Source: Paracoccaceae bacterium (GTDB lineage: Bacteria; Pseudomonadota; Alphaproteobacteria; Rhodobacterales; Rhodobacteraceae). Taken from it: a DNA stretch of 64,000 bases. The stretch lies in NCBI GenBank assembly GCA_027489355.1, contig JAIXZY010000075.1, forward strand, positions 62,001 to 126,000, written 5' to 3'. Positions 52,391 to 61,052 of the stretch are shown here, in pieces. Below the pieces are notes generated by a model, which worked only from the letters and a program-made list of their open reading frames with translations, searched no databases and was not told the origin of the DNA. Made by a program: the position numbers and the translations under genes. Within the stretch, counting starts at the first letter, position 1, and every line of letters starts with the position of its first letter.

Positions 52391-53784
52391 CAGCCTTTGG
52401 GGCCGACCATGTCCTCGGGGCGGACGATGCGGTCGAAGGTCTCGCCGTCGACGAAGCCCAGGGCAATCGCCTCTTCGCGCAGGGTCGTGCCGTTCTTGTG
52501 CGCGGTCTTCGCGACCTTGGTCGCGTTGTCGTAGCCGATGGTCGGGGCCAGCGCCGTCACCAGCATCAGCGATTCCTTCATCAGCTTTTCGATCCGCGCC
52601 ACGTTGGCCTGGGTTCCGACCACCATGTTGTCGGTGAAGCTACTCGCCGCATCGCCCAGAAGCTGGATCGACTGCAGCACGTTGTAGGACATCATCGGGT
52701 TGTAGACGTTCAGCTCGAAATGGCCCTGGCTGCCGGCAAAGCCCACCGCGGCGTCGTTGCCCATGACATGGGCGCAGACCATCGTCAGCGCCTCGGCCTG
52801 GGTCGGGTTGACCTTGCCCGGCATAATGCTGGACCCCGGCTCGTTCTCCGGCAGGATCAACTCGCCGAGGCCCGAGCGGGGGCCGGAGCCCAGAAGCCGC
52901 AGGTCGTTGGCGATCTTGAAGAGCGACCCGGCGACCGTCTTCAGCGCGCCCGAGAACATGACCATCGCGTCATGGGCGGCCAGCGCCTCGAACTTGTTGG
53001 GCGCGGTGACGAAGGGCAGGCCGGTGACCTTCGCGATCTCGGCGGCGACGCGTGCATCGAACCCCACGCGGGTGTTGAGGCCGGTGCCGACGGCGGTGCC
53101 GCCCTGGGCAAGCTCATAGATGTGGGGCAGGCACATCTTGACCCGCTCGATCCCGCGGTCGACCTGGGTGGCGTAGCCCGAGAACTCCTGCCCCAGCGTC
53201 AGGGGCGTCGCATCCTGGGTATGGGTGCGGCCGATCTTGATGATGTCCTTGAATTCGTAGGACTTCGCCCACAGGGCCTTCGACAGCTTCTCCAGCCCCG
53301 GGATCAGCACGTCGCGGGTGTGCATGCCGATGGCGACGTGCATGGCGGTGGGGAAGGTGTCGTTCGACGACTGGCCCATGTTGACGTGGTCGTTCGGGTG
53401 GACAGGCTTCTTCGACCCCTTCACGCCGCCCAGCATCTCGATCGCGCGGTTCGAGATGACCTCGTTCGCGTTCATGTTCGACTGGGTGCCGGAGCCTGTC
53501 TGCCAGACCACCAGCGGAAAGTTGTCGTCGAACTTGCCCTCGATCACCTCTTGCGCGGCGGCCACGATGGCGTTGCCAAGCTCGGCGGGCAGGTCGCCTT
53601 GCGCCATGTTCACCACGGCGCAGGCGCGCTTGATCACGCCAAGCGCGCGGATGATCGGGACCGGCTGGCGTTCCCAGCCGATGGGGAAGTTGATGATCGA
53701 CCGCTGGGTCTGAGCGCCCCAGTACTTGTCGGCAGGAACCTCAAGCGGGCCAAAGCTGTCGGTTTCGGTACGGGTCGCGGTCAT
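52390..53784 (-). CDS. fumC: Class II fumarate hydratase
   Basis: The 464-residue enzyme interconverts fumarate and malate in the citric acid cycle without an iron-sulfur cluster. It has the superfamily signature [15 protein letters not shown] near residue 317, substrate-binding [17 protein letters not shown] and [17 protein letters not shown], and [13 protein letters not shown]. Length is typical. A promoter-like pair and a perfect inverted repeat lie upstream (53813-53863), and DUF4169 follows with a one-base overlap. Confidence 0.98.
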   Translation of the reverse strand: MTATRTETDSFGPLEVPADKYWGAQTQRSIINFPIGWERQPVPIIRALGVIKRACAVVNMAQGDLPAELGNAIVAAAQEVIEGKFDDNFPLVVWQTGSGTQSNMNANEVISNRAIEMLGGVKGSKKPVHPNDHVNMGQSSNDTFPTAMHVAIGMHTRDVLIPGLEKLSKALWAKSYEFKDIIKIGRTHTQDATPLTLGQEFSGYATQVDRGIERVKMCLPHIYELAQGGTAVGTGLNTRVGFDARVAAEIAKVTGLPFVTAPNKFEALAAHDAMVMFSGALKTVAGSLFKIANDLRLLGSGPRSGLGELILPENEPGSSIMPGKVNPTQAEALTMVCAHVMGNDAAVGFAGSQGHFELNVYNPMMSYNVLQSIQLLGDAASSFTDNMVVGTQANVARIEKLMKESLMLVTALAPTIGYDNATKVAKTAHKNGTTLREEAIALGFVDGETFDRIVRPEDMVGPKG

Positions 53785-53812
53785 CGGAATCTCCTCGCAA
53801 ACTCTCGTCCGC

Positions 53813-53863
53813 CCCTTAGCAGCCGAGGGGCGGGGAAATCAATCGGTATGCAATCGCATACCG
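53813..53863 (-). promoter_or_regulatory. Putative fumC promoter and operator
   Basis: On the minus strand TTGATT (53837-53842) and TAAGGG (53813-53818) are 18 bases apart, 29 bases before the start codon. Directly upstream lies a 20-base perfect inverted repeat, CGGTATGCGATTGCATACCG (53844-53863), with arms CGGTATGC/GCATACCG. It resembles operators of GntR-family regulators. Neither site is proven. Confidence 0.45.
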
Positions 53864-53889
53864 GATGCCGGCGCTTCTGTCGCAGGCCC

Positions 53890-54441
53890 TCAGGCGCGGC
53901 GGAAGCGGTAGACGGTGGCGGGGGGGAGATTGGCCCAGACCTTGTGGCCCTTGTTCACCGAAAGCCCCAGCGCCGAGATGGTTTCGGGGGGCAGCGGCGG
54001 GCGCGAGCCGTAGGTGAACTGGACGTAATGCCCGCGCGGAGCAAGGATGGCGAAGGCCGCCGAGACGATGCCCTGGCGCACGTCCTCGGGCATCGACAGA
54101 AGCGGCAGGCCGGAAATGACCGTGCTGACCCCTGCCGGAACCAGGCGCGGGGCTTCTTGCGCGGGCAGGCGATGGACGGTCACGCGGGGAAACCTGTCGC
54201 GCAGGTAGTCGACGAATTCCTCGTCCAGCTCGAAGAGGGTCACGTTCTCGGGCGGGACGCCGCGGGCCAGGATCGCCTCGGTGAAGCGGCCTGTGCCGGG
54301 GCCGAATTCGACCACGAGTCCGCTTTTCGGGCCAAGGCCCAGGGTCATCGCCCGGGCCAGGGTCCGGGACGAGGGGGCAATCGCTGAGACCTGCCGGGGG
54401 TTCTTCAAAAGCCGCCGGCGGAACAGCGCAAGGTCGGACAT
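53890..54441 (-). CDS. SAM-dependent methyltransferase (phospholipid N-methyltransferase-like)
   Basis: The 183-residue protein has a class I SAM-binding motif VVEFGPGTGRFTEAI near residue 44 and LFELDEEFVDYLRDRFP (second acidic motif). The layout and the opening FRRRLLKNPRQVSAIAPSSRTLARAM resemble phosphatidylethanolamine N-methyltransferases and KsgA-like enzymes. The substrate is not certain. The ATG (54441) shares its base with the SspB stop (TGATG), so the two are coupled. Confidence 0.8.
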   Translation of the reverse strand: MSDLALFRRRLLKNPRQVSAIAPSSRTLARAMTLGLGPKSGLVVEFGPGTGRFTEAILARGVPPENVTLFELDEEFVDYLRDRFPRVTVHRLPAQEAPRLVPAGVSTVISGLPLLSMPEDVRQGIVSAAFAILAPRGHYVQFTYGSRPPLPPETISALGLSVNKGHKVWANLPPATVYRFRRA

Positions 54442-54902
54442 CAATGTTTCCGGAACTGGTCGAGCGAGACGATCTCGGCATCCTGGCGGACGGGGTCTTC
54501 CTCGACCTCGATGTCCAGCTCTTCGTCGTCGTCCTCGTCCTCGTCTTCCTGCTGGGTCTCGAATCGCAGGCCGAATTCCACCGAGGGATCAACGAAGGTG
54601 CGCAGGGCGTCGAAGGGGATCACCATCGGCTCGGGCGTGTTGCCGAAGTTGAGCGTCACGCTGAAACCCTCGTCCGTGACCTGCAGGTCTTCGAACCAGT
54701 GTTGAAGGACGACGGTCATCTCGGTCGGATAGCGTTCCTTCAGCCAATCCGCGATCTGCACGCCGGGATGCGTGGTATCGAAGGTGATGAAGAAATGATG
54801 CGCGCCCGGCAGGCCGTGTTCGGCAACTTCGGTCAGCACCGACTGGATCAGCCCGCGCATCGCGCGGTGCATGAGATTGCCGTAGTCGATGCTGCGCGCC
54901 AT
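54441..54902 (-). CDS. sspB: SspB, ClpXP adaptor for ssrA-tagged proteins (alpha type)
   Basis: The 153-residue protein has the alphaproteobacterial SspB fold (IDYGNLMHRAMRGLIQSVL, then HHFFITFDTTHPGVQI), an acidic linker with runs of Asp and Glu near 118-137, and the ClpX-binding tail IVSLDQFRKH. SspB binds the AND part of the tmRNA tag and delivers stalled proteins to ClpXP. The ssrA gene itself is 2.1 kb upstream on the same strand. Confidence 0.93.
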   Translation of the reverse strand: MARSIDYGNLMHRAMRGLIQSVLTEVAEHGLPGAHHFFITFDTTHPGVQIADWLKERYPTEMTVVLQHWFEDLQVTDEGFSVTLNFGNTPEPMVIPFDALRTFVDPSVEFGLRFETQQEDEDEDDDEELDIEVEEDPVRQDAEIVSLDQFRKH

Positions 54903-54988
54903 GTCGCCGTCCTTTCCCGGGTTGCGGTGCAGCATAGGGGATTCGGGGGCCAAGGGAAGGGGTGGTCGCGCGGATGATGACGCGGGCG

Positions 54989-56239
54989 TCAAAGAACCGC
55001 CGCGGCGGCCGAGGCGAGTGCCGAAATGGCCAGCACAACCAGAAGCGGCCAATGGCGCAGCAGAAGCGCCCAGGCCGCGAAGGCCGCCAGCAGGGCGGGA
55101 AGCGGTTTCAGGCTGGTCGGGTCTGGCAGGACCAGGTGAATCGGGCCGAGGTCGAACTCCGGGACCGTGGCGAAAAGCACATGCAGCGCGAACCAGAGCG
55201 AAAGGTTCGCGATGACGCCCACCACCGCCGCCGTGATCGCCCCCAAGGCTCCGGACAGCCGGGGCATGTGGGTCAGACGCTCGATGAAGGGCGCGCCCGC
55301 GAAGATGAACAGGAAACAGGGGACGAAGGTCATCCAGACGGCCACCGCGGCCCCGGCAAGGCCAAGCGGCCAGCCGCCGGTCTGGTGTGCGGCCATGAAG
55401 CCCACGAACTCGTTGACCAGGATCAGGGGGCCGGGGGTCGTCTCGGCCAGGCCCAGCCCGTCGATCATCTGCTGGAGCGTGAGCCAGCCCTTCGTCTGCA
55501 CCACGTCCTGCGCCATCCAGGCCAGGACGGCATAGGCCCCGCCAAAGGTAAGCACCGCCAGCTTGGAGAAGAAGATGGCGATCTCGGCCAACCGTTGCGG
55601 AGCGGCCAGGATCAGGGCGGCCAGCGGCACAAGCCAGATCGCAAGCCACAGCGCCCCGGCCTTCAGCGACCGCGCCAGGGCGGCCGGCGGCGCGGGGGCG
55701 TCCGGGGCGCCGGGCGGCGTGCGCAGGAACCCCCAGAGCCCCGCCGCCAGGATGATCAGCGGAAAGGGCAGGGCCAACGCATAAAGCCCCAGGAAGGCAG
55801 CAAGCGCGATCAGGTAAGCCTCGCGCGATTTCAGCGCACGGCGGGACACGCGGATCAGCGCCTCGACGACGATGGCGATGACGGCGGCCTGGATGCCGGT
55901 GAACAGCGCGGCGACGATCGGAACCTCGCCCAGGGCGGCATAGATCAGCGACAGGGTCAGCACAACCAGCGCGCCCGGCAGGACGAACAGCCCCCCAGCG
56001 ATCAGCCCGCCCAGGGTGCCATGCATCCGCCAGCCGATCCAGGTGGCCAGCTGCATCGCCTCGGGTCCCGGCAACAGCATGCAGAAGGACAACGCGCGCA
56101 GGTAGTCGGCCTCGCTGACCCATTTCTTCTCGTCCAGGATCACCCGGTGCATCAGCGCGATCTGCGCCGCCGGGCCGCCGAAGGACAGGCAGCCGATCTT
56201 GGCGAAGGTACGGGTCAGGTCGGAAAGCGTCGCGGTCAT
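54989..56239 (-). CDS. chrA: ChrA-family chromate transporter (two-domain form)
   Basis: The 416-residue membrane protein has two homologous CHR halves. The first has FAKIGCLSFGGPAAQIALMH and CMLLPGPEAMQLATWIGW. The second has FFSKLAVLTFGGAYAVLAWM and GLAETTPGPLILVNEFVGFMA. These are the paired GGP and PGP motifs of the long CHR family. It may export chromate or transport sulfate-like anions. The ATG of MTATLSDLTRTFAK at 56239 is chosen. Confidence 0.93.
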   Translation of the reverse strand: MTATLSDLTRTFAKIGCLSFGGPAAQIALMHRVILDEKKWVSEADYLRALSFCMLLPGPEAMQLATWIGWRMHGTLGGLIAGGLFVLPGALVVLTLSLIYAALGEVPIVAALFTGIQAAVIAIVVEALIRVSRRALKSREAYLIALAAFLGLYALALPFPLIILAAGLWGFLRTPPGAPDAPAPPAALARSLKAGALWLAIWLVPLAALILAAPQRLAEIAIFFSKLAVLTFGGAYAVLAWMAQDVVQTKGWLTLQQMIDGLGLAETTPGPLILVNEFVGFMAAHQTGGWPLGLAGAAVAVWMTFVPCFLFIFAGAPFIERLTHMPRLSGALGAITAAVVGVIANLSLWFALHVLFATVPEFDLGPIHLVLPDPTSLKPLPALLAAFAAWALLLRHWPLLVVLAISALASAAAAVL

Positions 56240-56310
56240 TGCTTGAGGGTGCCTTGCGTTGCGGGAAAGCGAAAGGGGTCTAGGCGCACCGCGTGACAGC
56301 GGCATGACTG

Positions 56311-56961
56311 TCAGCCGATCGGGGCGGTCAGTTCGCGCAGAAGCTTGAGGCGCAGGGTGTCGGCATAATCCTGCAGGCCCCGGGCGGTGACGACGAAACC
56401 CTCGGGCGTGATGATCCAGTTGCGATAGTAGCTGGTGATCGGGATGGCTTCGCCCGGTTCCTCGATGGCGATGGCGTTGATCAGGATACCTGCGGCGATG
56501 GCCTCCCGGCGGGCGGCGGCGTCGGTGAAGCCCGCGTTTTCCTGCCCGTCGCCGGAAATGTCGATCACCCGGCGGCGGCAGTCGGCGACGGCGGCGAAGT
56601 GGGCGGTCGCGAAGCGGAGCGCCTGGCCAACGGCGGTGTCGGATCCGCTGAAGGCGCGGGGAACCTGCGCGGCGCGGGCGGCGAAACCGGAGACGTCCCG
56701 GGGTGCGAGCATCCGCTGCCAGGGCAGGACAAGGGACTGCTCCTCGACCCCGGACCACTGGACCACTGCCAATGCGACCTGACCTTTCACCAGGGCCTCG
56801 GCGACCTCGGGGTCGGTCAGGGCCGCGGCAAGCCCGTCGGCCTGAAGCCGGTAGTCGCCCGCGTCGATCGAGCCGGAAACGTCGATGGCAAGCAGAAGCG
56901 CCGTCTCGCAGGCGCGGGCGGGCAGGGCCATCAGCCAGAGAAGGAGGCACGCGCGAAGCAT
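56311..56961 (-). CDS. DUF1194 exported VWA-like protein
   Basis: The 216-residue protein has a signal peptide (MLRACLLLWLMALPARA) followed by a von Willebrand A-like fold. A metal-site motif AIDVSGSID lies near residues 26-34 and DISGDGQEN later. DUF1194 proteins are common in alphaproteobacteria, and their function is unknown. It should be periplasmic. It lies between ssrA and chrA on the same strand. Confidence 0.88.
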   Translation of the reverse strand: MLRACLLLWLMALPARACETALLLAIDVSGSIDAGDYRLQADGLAAALTDPEVAEALVKGQVALAVVQWSGVEEQSLVLPWQRMLAPRDVSGFAARAAQVPRAFSGSDTAVGQALRFATAHFAAVADCRRRVIDISGDGQENAGFTDAAARREAIAAGILINAIAIEEPGEAIPITSYYRNWIITPEGFVVTARGLQDYADTLRLKLLRELTAPIG

Positions 56962-57049
56962 GGCACAGGATGTGCGCCGAGGGCGGCGTCTGGCAAGGGC
57001 AGGCGCAGGCGGTCGAGGTTCGCGGCAGATGAGAGGGGAAGGTGCAGGT

Positions 57050-57345
57050 TTCTGTTGCCAGGTACCTGCGAACCCCGCCTTACGGGGCTAACCGCAAGGG
57101 CTTAGTTTTGGTATTGCGAGCCGCTTACGCGGCCAGCGCCACCGGAGCACGGTTGTCGTTGGCAACTGTGATCATGGACCGATAACGGTGGTACCTCACC
57201 GAGCGAAAGCTGGCCTCTTTGGTCGTTCGTCGATCCTATTTCGGCCCCCTCCTCCCGCAACGAACGGGGTGTTGGTGGAGCCGCCGGGTACCGCCCCCGG
57301 GTCCGAGCCGATTATTACAGGTGCGTTTATCGCCATAGACCGGGT
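57050..57345 (-). ncRNA. ssrA: Circularly permuted tmRNA (alphaproteobacterial type)
   Basis: The acceptor piece is encoded first and ends in CGGCTCCACCA, with CCA at 57273-57275. A spacer of about 24 bases follows. Then comes the coding piece, which begins GGGGCCGAAATAGGATCGAC with its mature 5' base at 57248. GGGGCCG and CGGCTCC form the seven-pair acceptor stem. The tag reading frame GCC AAC GAC ... TAA (57125-57163) encodes ANDNRAPVALAA. The outer ends (57050 and 57345) are estimates. A TTGACC -35-like hexamer lies on the minus strand at 57359-57364. Confidence 0.93.
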
Positions 57346-57494
57346 TGCCCCGATCAAGGGTCAATATAGGGGGCAGGGCCGGGCGGTGCAAGGGCGCTGG
57401 TCCTGCGTGGACGGATTCGGCGAGCGTTGGAAATCAACGGGTTGCCGGTGGACATTCACCATCCGTCAACCCTCCCTTGCCCGGGCCGCGACGG

Positions 57495-59069
57495 CTAGAC
57501 CTCGACGAAGCCTGCGGGCTCGCGGTCCCGCTCCACGGCGCGGGCGGCCTGGTCGGCAAGGCCGATGCCCGCCTGGTTCATCGTTTGATAGATATGCGTG
57601 GCCCCTGCGGTCTTGAGCCGAAGGACGTGGTCCTCGTACAGCGCATGGGCGATGATCGGACCGTGGAAGCCCTTGGACCGCAGGGCGCGCGCGGCGCTTT
57701 CCTTGGCTTCGATGTTGTCCATCGCCAGGATGACGCCCTCGATGGACGACATGCGCAGCCCGCGCCAGAAGCCCGCATCCTCGACATCGGCGAACAGGAC
57801 GTTGCGGCCGGCTTCGGCATGGCCTTGCACCCGGTAGGTGTCGGCGTCGATTCCCACCGCGCGGAAATGGCCGGCAAGCTGGTCATAGGCGGCGGTGCCG
57901 GTGCGGCCCATGCCAAGGATCAGGACCGAGGCCGCGCCAAGGTCGGTGGGCAATTCATCGCGGTGGACGCGGCGGGCCTCGAACCCCTCGAGCCAGGGCG
58001 CGAGCCGCTCGAAGAGCCGGTCCGCCAGACGGTCCAGCGGTGCGGCGACGACGAAGGAGAGGCTGACGGCAAGCGCCAGCGGGACGGTCCAGTCCGTCAG
58101 GACGGCAGCGGCGACGATCAGGCTGAACTCGCTGTAGGCGGTCAGGTTCAGGGCGGTGAGGAAGGCCGTCCGCGCCCGCAGGCGGAAGGCGACGAGCAGC
58201 GCGAAATAGAGCGCCCCCTTCAGCGGCAGGATCATCACCAGCGCCAGGGCCAGCATCAGGTCGTAGGCGCCGGGCAGGCCGGACATCCCGATCTGCAGGA
58301 AAAACCCGACAAGAAACAGCTCTTTCAGGCCCCAGAGCGCGTCTGACACCTCTTTCGCGCGGGAATGGGTGGACAAAAGCAGCCCCATCACCAGCGCGCC
58401 GATCTCGGCCCCGAGACCGACGGCCTGGAAGCCCGCTCCGCCCGCGACGACGGCGAGGACCATGCCTGCGAGCACCATCAGCTCGTCATGGCCCGACACG
58501 TCGAGGAGCCAGTGCAGGGCAGGGCGGAGCAGCGGCAATGCGGCCAGGAGGGCCAGCGCCCAGGGCGAGGGGGCCTGCCCGCTGTACAGCGCCAGGACGG
58601 CGAGCGCGATGATGTCCTGGACGACCAGAATGCCGATGGCGGTGCGCCCGTAGAAGGCGCCGATGTCGCGCTTGGCTTCCAGGACCTTGGCCGAGAAGAC
58701 GGTGGAAGAGAAGGAAAGCACCACGCCGAGAAGGAGGGCGGTCGACCAGTCGAGACGCAGGAACACGACGAGGCCGAAGGAGAAGATGGTGGTGGTGATC
58801 GCCGAATGGATCAGGGCTCCGCCAAGGACCTGGGGCTGGGCGAGCTGGCCGAGGCGCAGTTTCAGACCGACGGCGAAGAGGAGGAGGAGGACGCCGAGGT
58901 GGGAGACGTGGCCGAGGATCGCGCCGGTGTCGGCTGGCAGGCCGAGGGCCGGGCCGACGGCGTTGATCGCGAAGCCGGCGAAGAGGAAGCCCACCATTGG
59001 CGGCAGGCCGACCCGGCGGACGGCCAGGCCGAAGAAGAAGGCGAAGCTGAGGGAGATGACTTCGAACAT
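57495..59069 (-). CDS. Kef-type (CPA2) cation/proton antiporter with RCK domain
   Basis: The 524-residue protein has about twelve membrane helices of the CPA2 antiporter family (GVVLSFSSTVFSAKVLEA, ILVVQDIIALAVLALY, and the SEFSLIVAAAVL segment) followed by a Rossmann-type TrkA-N domain from about residue 385 (SVLILGMGRTGTAAYDQLAG). It probably exchanges K+ or Na+ for protons and is gated by NAD(H) or another ligand at the RCK domain. No auxiliary KefF/KefG gene is adjacent. Confidence 0.92.
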   Translation of the reverse strand: MFEVISLSFAFFFGLAVRRVGLPPMVGFLFAGFAINAVGPALGLPADTGAILGHVSHLGVLLLLFAVGLKLRLGQLAQPQVLGGALIHSAITTTIFSFGLVVFLRLDWSTALLLGVVLSFSSTVFSAKVLEAKRDIGAFYGRTAIGILVVQDIIALAVLALYSGQAPSPWALALLAALPLLRPALHWLLDVSGHDELMVLAGMVLAVVAGGAGFQAVGLGAEIGALVMGLLLSTHSRAKEVSDALWGLKELFLVGFFLQIGMSGLPGAYDLMLALALVMILPLKGALYFALLVAFRLRARTAFLTALNLTAYSEFSLIVAAAVLTDWTVPLALAVSLSFVVAAPLDRLADRLFERLAPWLEGFEARRVHRDELPTDLGAASVLILGMGRTGTAAYDQLAGHFRAVGIDADTYRVQGHAEAGRNVLFADVEDAGFWRGLRMSSIEGVILAMDNIEAKESAARALRSKGFHGPIIAHALYEDHVLRLKTAGATHIYQTMNQAGIGLADQAARAVERDREPAGFVEV

Positions 59070-59508
59070 GGGGGACCGGATTGGGACCCCCTTGGATTAG
59101 ACGGCGCGGCGGGGAGGCGCAACGGGAAGTCTGGGTGGTCGGCGGGGAGGTGTCCACAGTGGACAGATCCGGTTAGTCCAGAAAATTCAGTGTGTTGACT
59201 TTGGACGTTAAGGATCTGGAAAGGGTGGCGCGCGAGTGCGTGGTGCGGCGTGCGGCCGTGGCATTCAAAAGGAACGCAGACTCCCCGGGGATTTCCGCGC
59301 CCTGCAAGGCCAGCCTGTGGGGGAGACATTGACCGGGTTCTGCGGCTCTGCCTGACCCGTCGCTGACCGTCTGGCAGACCGTGGCGGGCGAGACGCAGCA
59401 GGGCGGCGGACCCTTTGGGCGGATGCGGTTCCCGTTTCAAGCGTTCGGGTGGCGGAGAAAAAGACCGCAGGGCAGTGTCCGCTCAAGGCGGGCTGACGGG
59501 CGGAATGC
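59070..59508. other. Intergenic region between antiporter and binding-protein genes
   Basis: This stretch contains the TGTCCAC palindrome (59151-59165) and otherwise no feature I can support. It should carry the antiporter promoter, but no clear pair was found. A 46-codon frame on the plus strand (59192-59332) has no ribosome binding site and is not counted. Confidence 0.5.
59151..59165. repeat. 15-base palindrome TGTCCAC-A-GTGGACA
   Basis: This is the third perfect copy of the element found at 14144 and 34998. It lies 82 bases upstream of the antiporter start codon. Confidence 0.75.
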
Positions 59509-59536
59509 AAAACGCCCGGGGTTGCCCCCGGGCGTT
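59509..59536 (-). terminator. Intrinsic terminator of the binding-protein gene
   Basis: An 11-pair stem (AACGCCCGGGG at 59511-59521 with CCCCGGGCGTT at 59526-59536) is followed on the minus strand by TTTTGC. It begins 21 bases after the stop codon. Confidence 0.88.
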
Positions 59537-59557
59537 CCGGCAGTCTGGTCACCGGGA

Positions 59558-60604
59558 TCAGAAGCCGGATTTGATCAGCTCGAATTCTTCGATCATGCGG
59601 TCGCGGAGTTCGGTCGTGGGCGGCGACTGCACGAAGAGCGGCGTGGTCACCGGGTCGACATAGGCGGCCTTCAGGGCCTCGGCCGGGATCTCGGCCATCG
59701 CGGCATCGTTCGCCAGCGCGTAGCCGATGGCGTCCAGGAGCGGCTGGGCCGAGCTGTGCGCGAGCAGCGAGTTGATGTAGTCGTAGGCCTTGTCCTCGAC
59801 CCCCGGGCCGTCCTTGATGTTGACCATGCCGCAGTACCAGGTTGCGGCGCCTTCGGCCGGGGCACGGTTGAAGCCGACGGGGAAATTCTCGCCCTGCAGG
59901 ATCGCGACCGGGTCGTTCCAGGACCAGGCGACCTGGACCTCGCCCGAGGCCATCAGTTGCGACAGTTCCGACGGGTCGGACCAGTAGGCGCGGACGTTCG
60001 GGTGCACCTTCCGCAGCCAGTCGGCGGCGGCGGTGAACTGTTCGTCGGTCACGTTGTCCCACGAGGTCACGCCGGTGGCCATGAAGGCCAGCGACCAGAC
60101 GTCGTCGGTGTTGTCGGGCATCGCGATGCGGCCGGCGTATTTCTCGGAGGCGAAGACCTGGACCGAGGCGACGTCCTCGGCCGGCACCGTTTCGGAGTTG
60201 TAGGCGATGGCGGTGTAGGCATAGTCGGTCGGGATGAACCAGACTCCCTGGTCATTGGTGAAGGGCTTCGACATCCGCTCGGGGATATTGGCGAATTCGG
60301 GGATCTTCGAGACGTCCCACGGCTCGATCAGGCCGGCGTCCATGTAGCGGGGAACCGCGGCGGCGCAGGGGTGCACGACATCGGCCTTGAAGCCCGAAGA
60401 CATCTTCTGGAACGCCTCGTCGTCGTCGGCGAAGAAGACATAGGTCGGCTTCTGGCCGTGCTTGTCGACATAGGGCTGCAGCATGCCGTCGATCTCCCAG
60501 CCGGCCCAGTCGAGGATCGTCAGCTCGGGGTCCGCCGCATGGGCTGCGACCGACATGGACAGCACCGAGGCTGCACCAAGCAGGGCAAGGAATTTGCGGT
60601 TCAT
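59558..60604 (-). CDS. Polyamine-type ABC transporter substrate-binding protein
   Basis: The 348-residue protein has a Sec signal peptide (MNRKFLALLGAASVLSMSVA, cleavage after AHA) and the PotD/PotF-like order of elements: LTILDWAGWEID, DVVHPCAAAVPRYMDAGLI, WFIPTDYAYTAIAYNSETV and VQVAWSWNDPVAI. It should bind spermidine, putrescine or a related compound in the periplasm. No permease or ATPase gene is adjacent, and a strong terminator follows directly. The ATG at 60604 has GAGGAG upstream. Confidence 0.88.
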   Translation of the reverse strand: MNRKFLALLGAASVLSMSVAAHAADPELTILDWAGWEIDGMLQPYVDKHGQKPTYVFFADDDEAFQKMSSGFKADVVHPCAAAVPRYMDAGLIEPWDVSKIPEFANIPERMSKPFTNDQGVWFIPTDYAYTAIAYNSETVPAEDVASVQVFASEKYAGRIAMPDNTDDVWSLAFMATGVTSWDNVTDEQFTAAADWLRKVHPNVRAYWSDPSELSQLMASGEVQVAWSWNDPVAILQGENFPVGFNRAPAEGAATWYCGMVNIKDGPGVEDKAYDYINSLLAHSSAQPLLDAIGYALANDAAMAEIPAEALKAAYVDPVTTPLFVQSPPTTELRDRMIEEFELIKSGF

Positions 60605-61052
60605 TTTTGCTCCTCTGCATGACATGCGGACAACGCCAGCGGCGGCCGGATGTTCGTTATGATGTGGGTGAAGACGCGGCCCCCTCGCCCCGCTTCAGTG
60701 CCTTCAAGGTGGTGGGGGCAGGCGAAAAGGACAAGGGGAAATTGCAGGTCCGTGCGGCATTTGCCGAAGATTTGGGCGCAGGGGGCCGGTGACGCCGCGT
60801 CAGGATGCCGGTTTGGGTGGCGTCCGGTCGCGGGCCACCCGAGGCGGGCGGAGGGGCCAAGGGGAACGGGCGGGGCTTGCGGGCGGGGGGGCGAGTGCGT
60901 TAGGACTTGGCGCGAGGCCGGGGCTTGCATGCAAGCCTGGCCCTGGCCCCCGGGGAGACATCCGGGGGTCTGGCTGGAAGACCTGCCGCGGACCGGGAGC
61001 CCCCGCCACGCGTCGGGCGGACCGGGACCGCGGCCCGATGGAGGAGCCGCAG
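60605..61052. other. Divergent intergenic region with promoter and palindrome
   Basis: This 448-base region separates the divergent binding-protein and aminotransferase genes. The aminotransferase side has a promoter-like pair and a palindrome (listed separately) and a CCCCCGG/CCGGGGG hairpin near 60948-60969. The rest is G-rich and shows no coding frame I trust. Confidence 0.5.
60877..60937 (+). promoter_or_regulatory. Putative aminotransferase promoter with a downstream operator
   Basis: TTGCGG (60877-60882) and TAGGAC (60901-60906) are 18 bases apart, almost the same pair as before bamD. Sixteen bases after the -10 begins a perfect 16-base palindrome, GGCTTGCATGCAAGCC (60922-60937). It would cover the first transcribed bases, a good place for a repressor. 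It could also fold in the mRNA. Confidence 0.45.

Noticed and set aside
59192-59332. 46-codon plus-strand frame in the antiporter upstream region
   Set aside because: No ribosome binding site, no family, and cysteine/arginine-rich content. It could be a gene remnant but cannot be supported.
59166-59480. Possible SRP or 6S RNA gene
   Set aside because: I searched by eye for the conserved SRP loop (GGTCAGGTCCGGAAGGAAGC type) and for a long 6S-like bulged hairpin and found neither.
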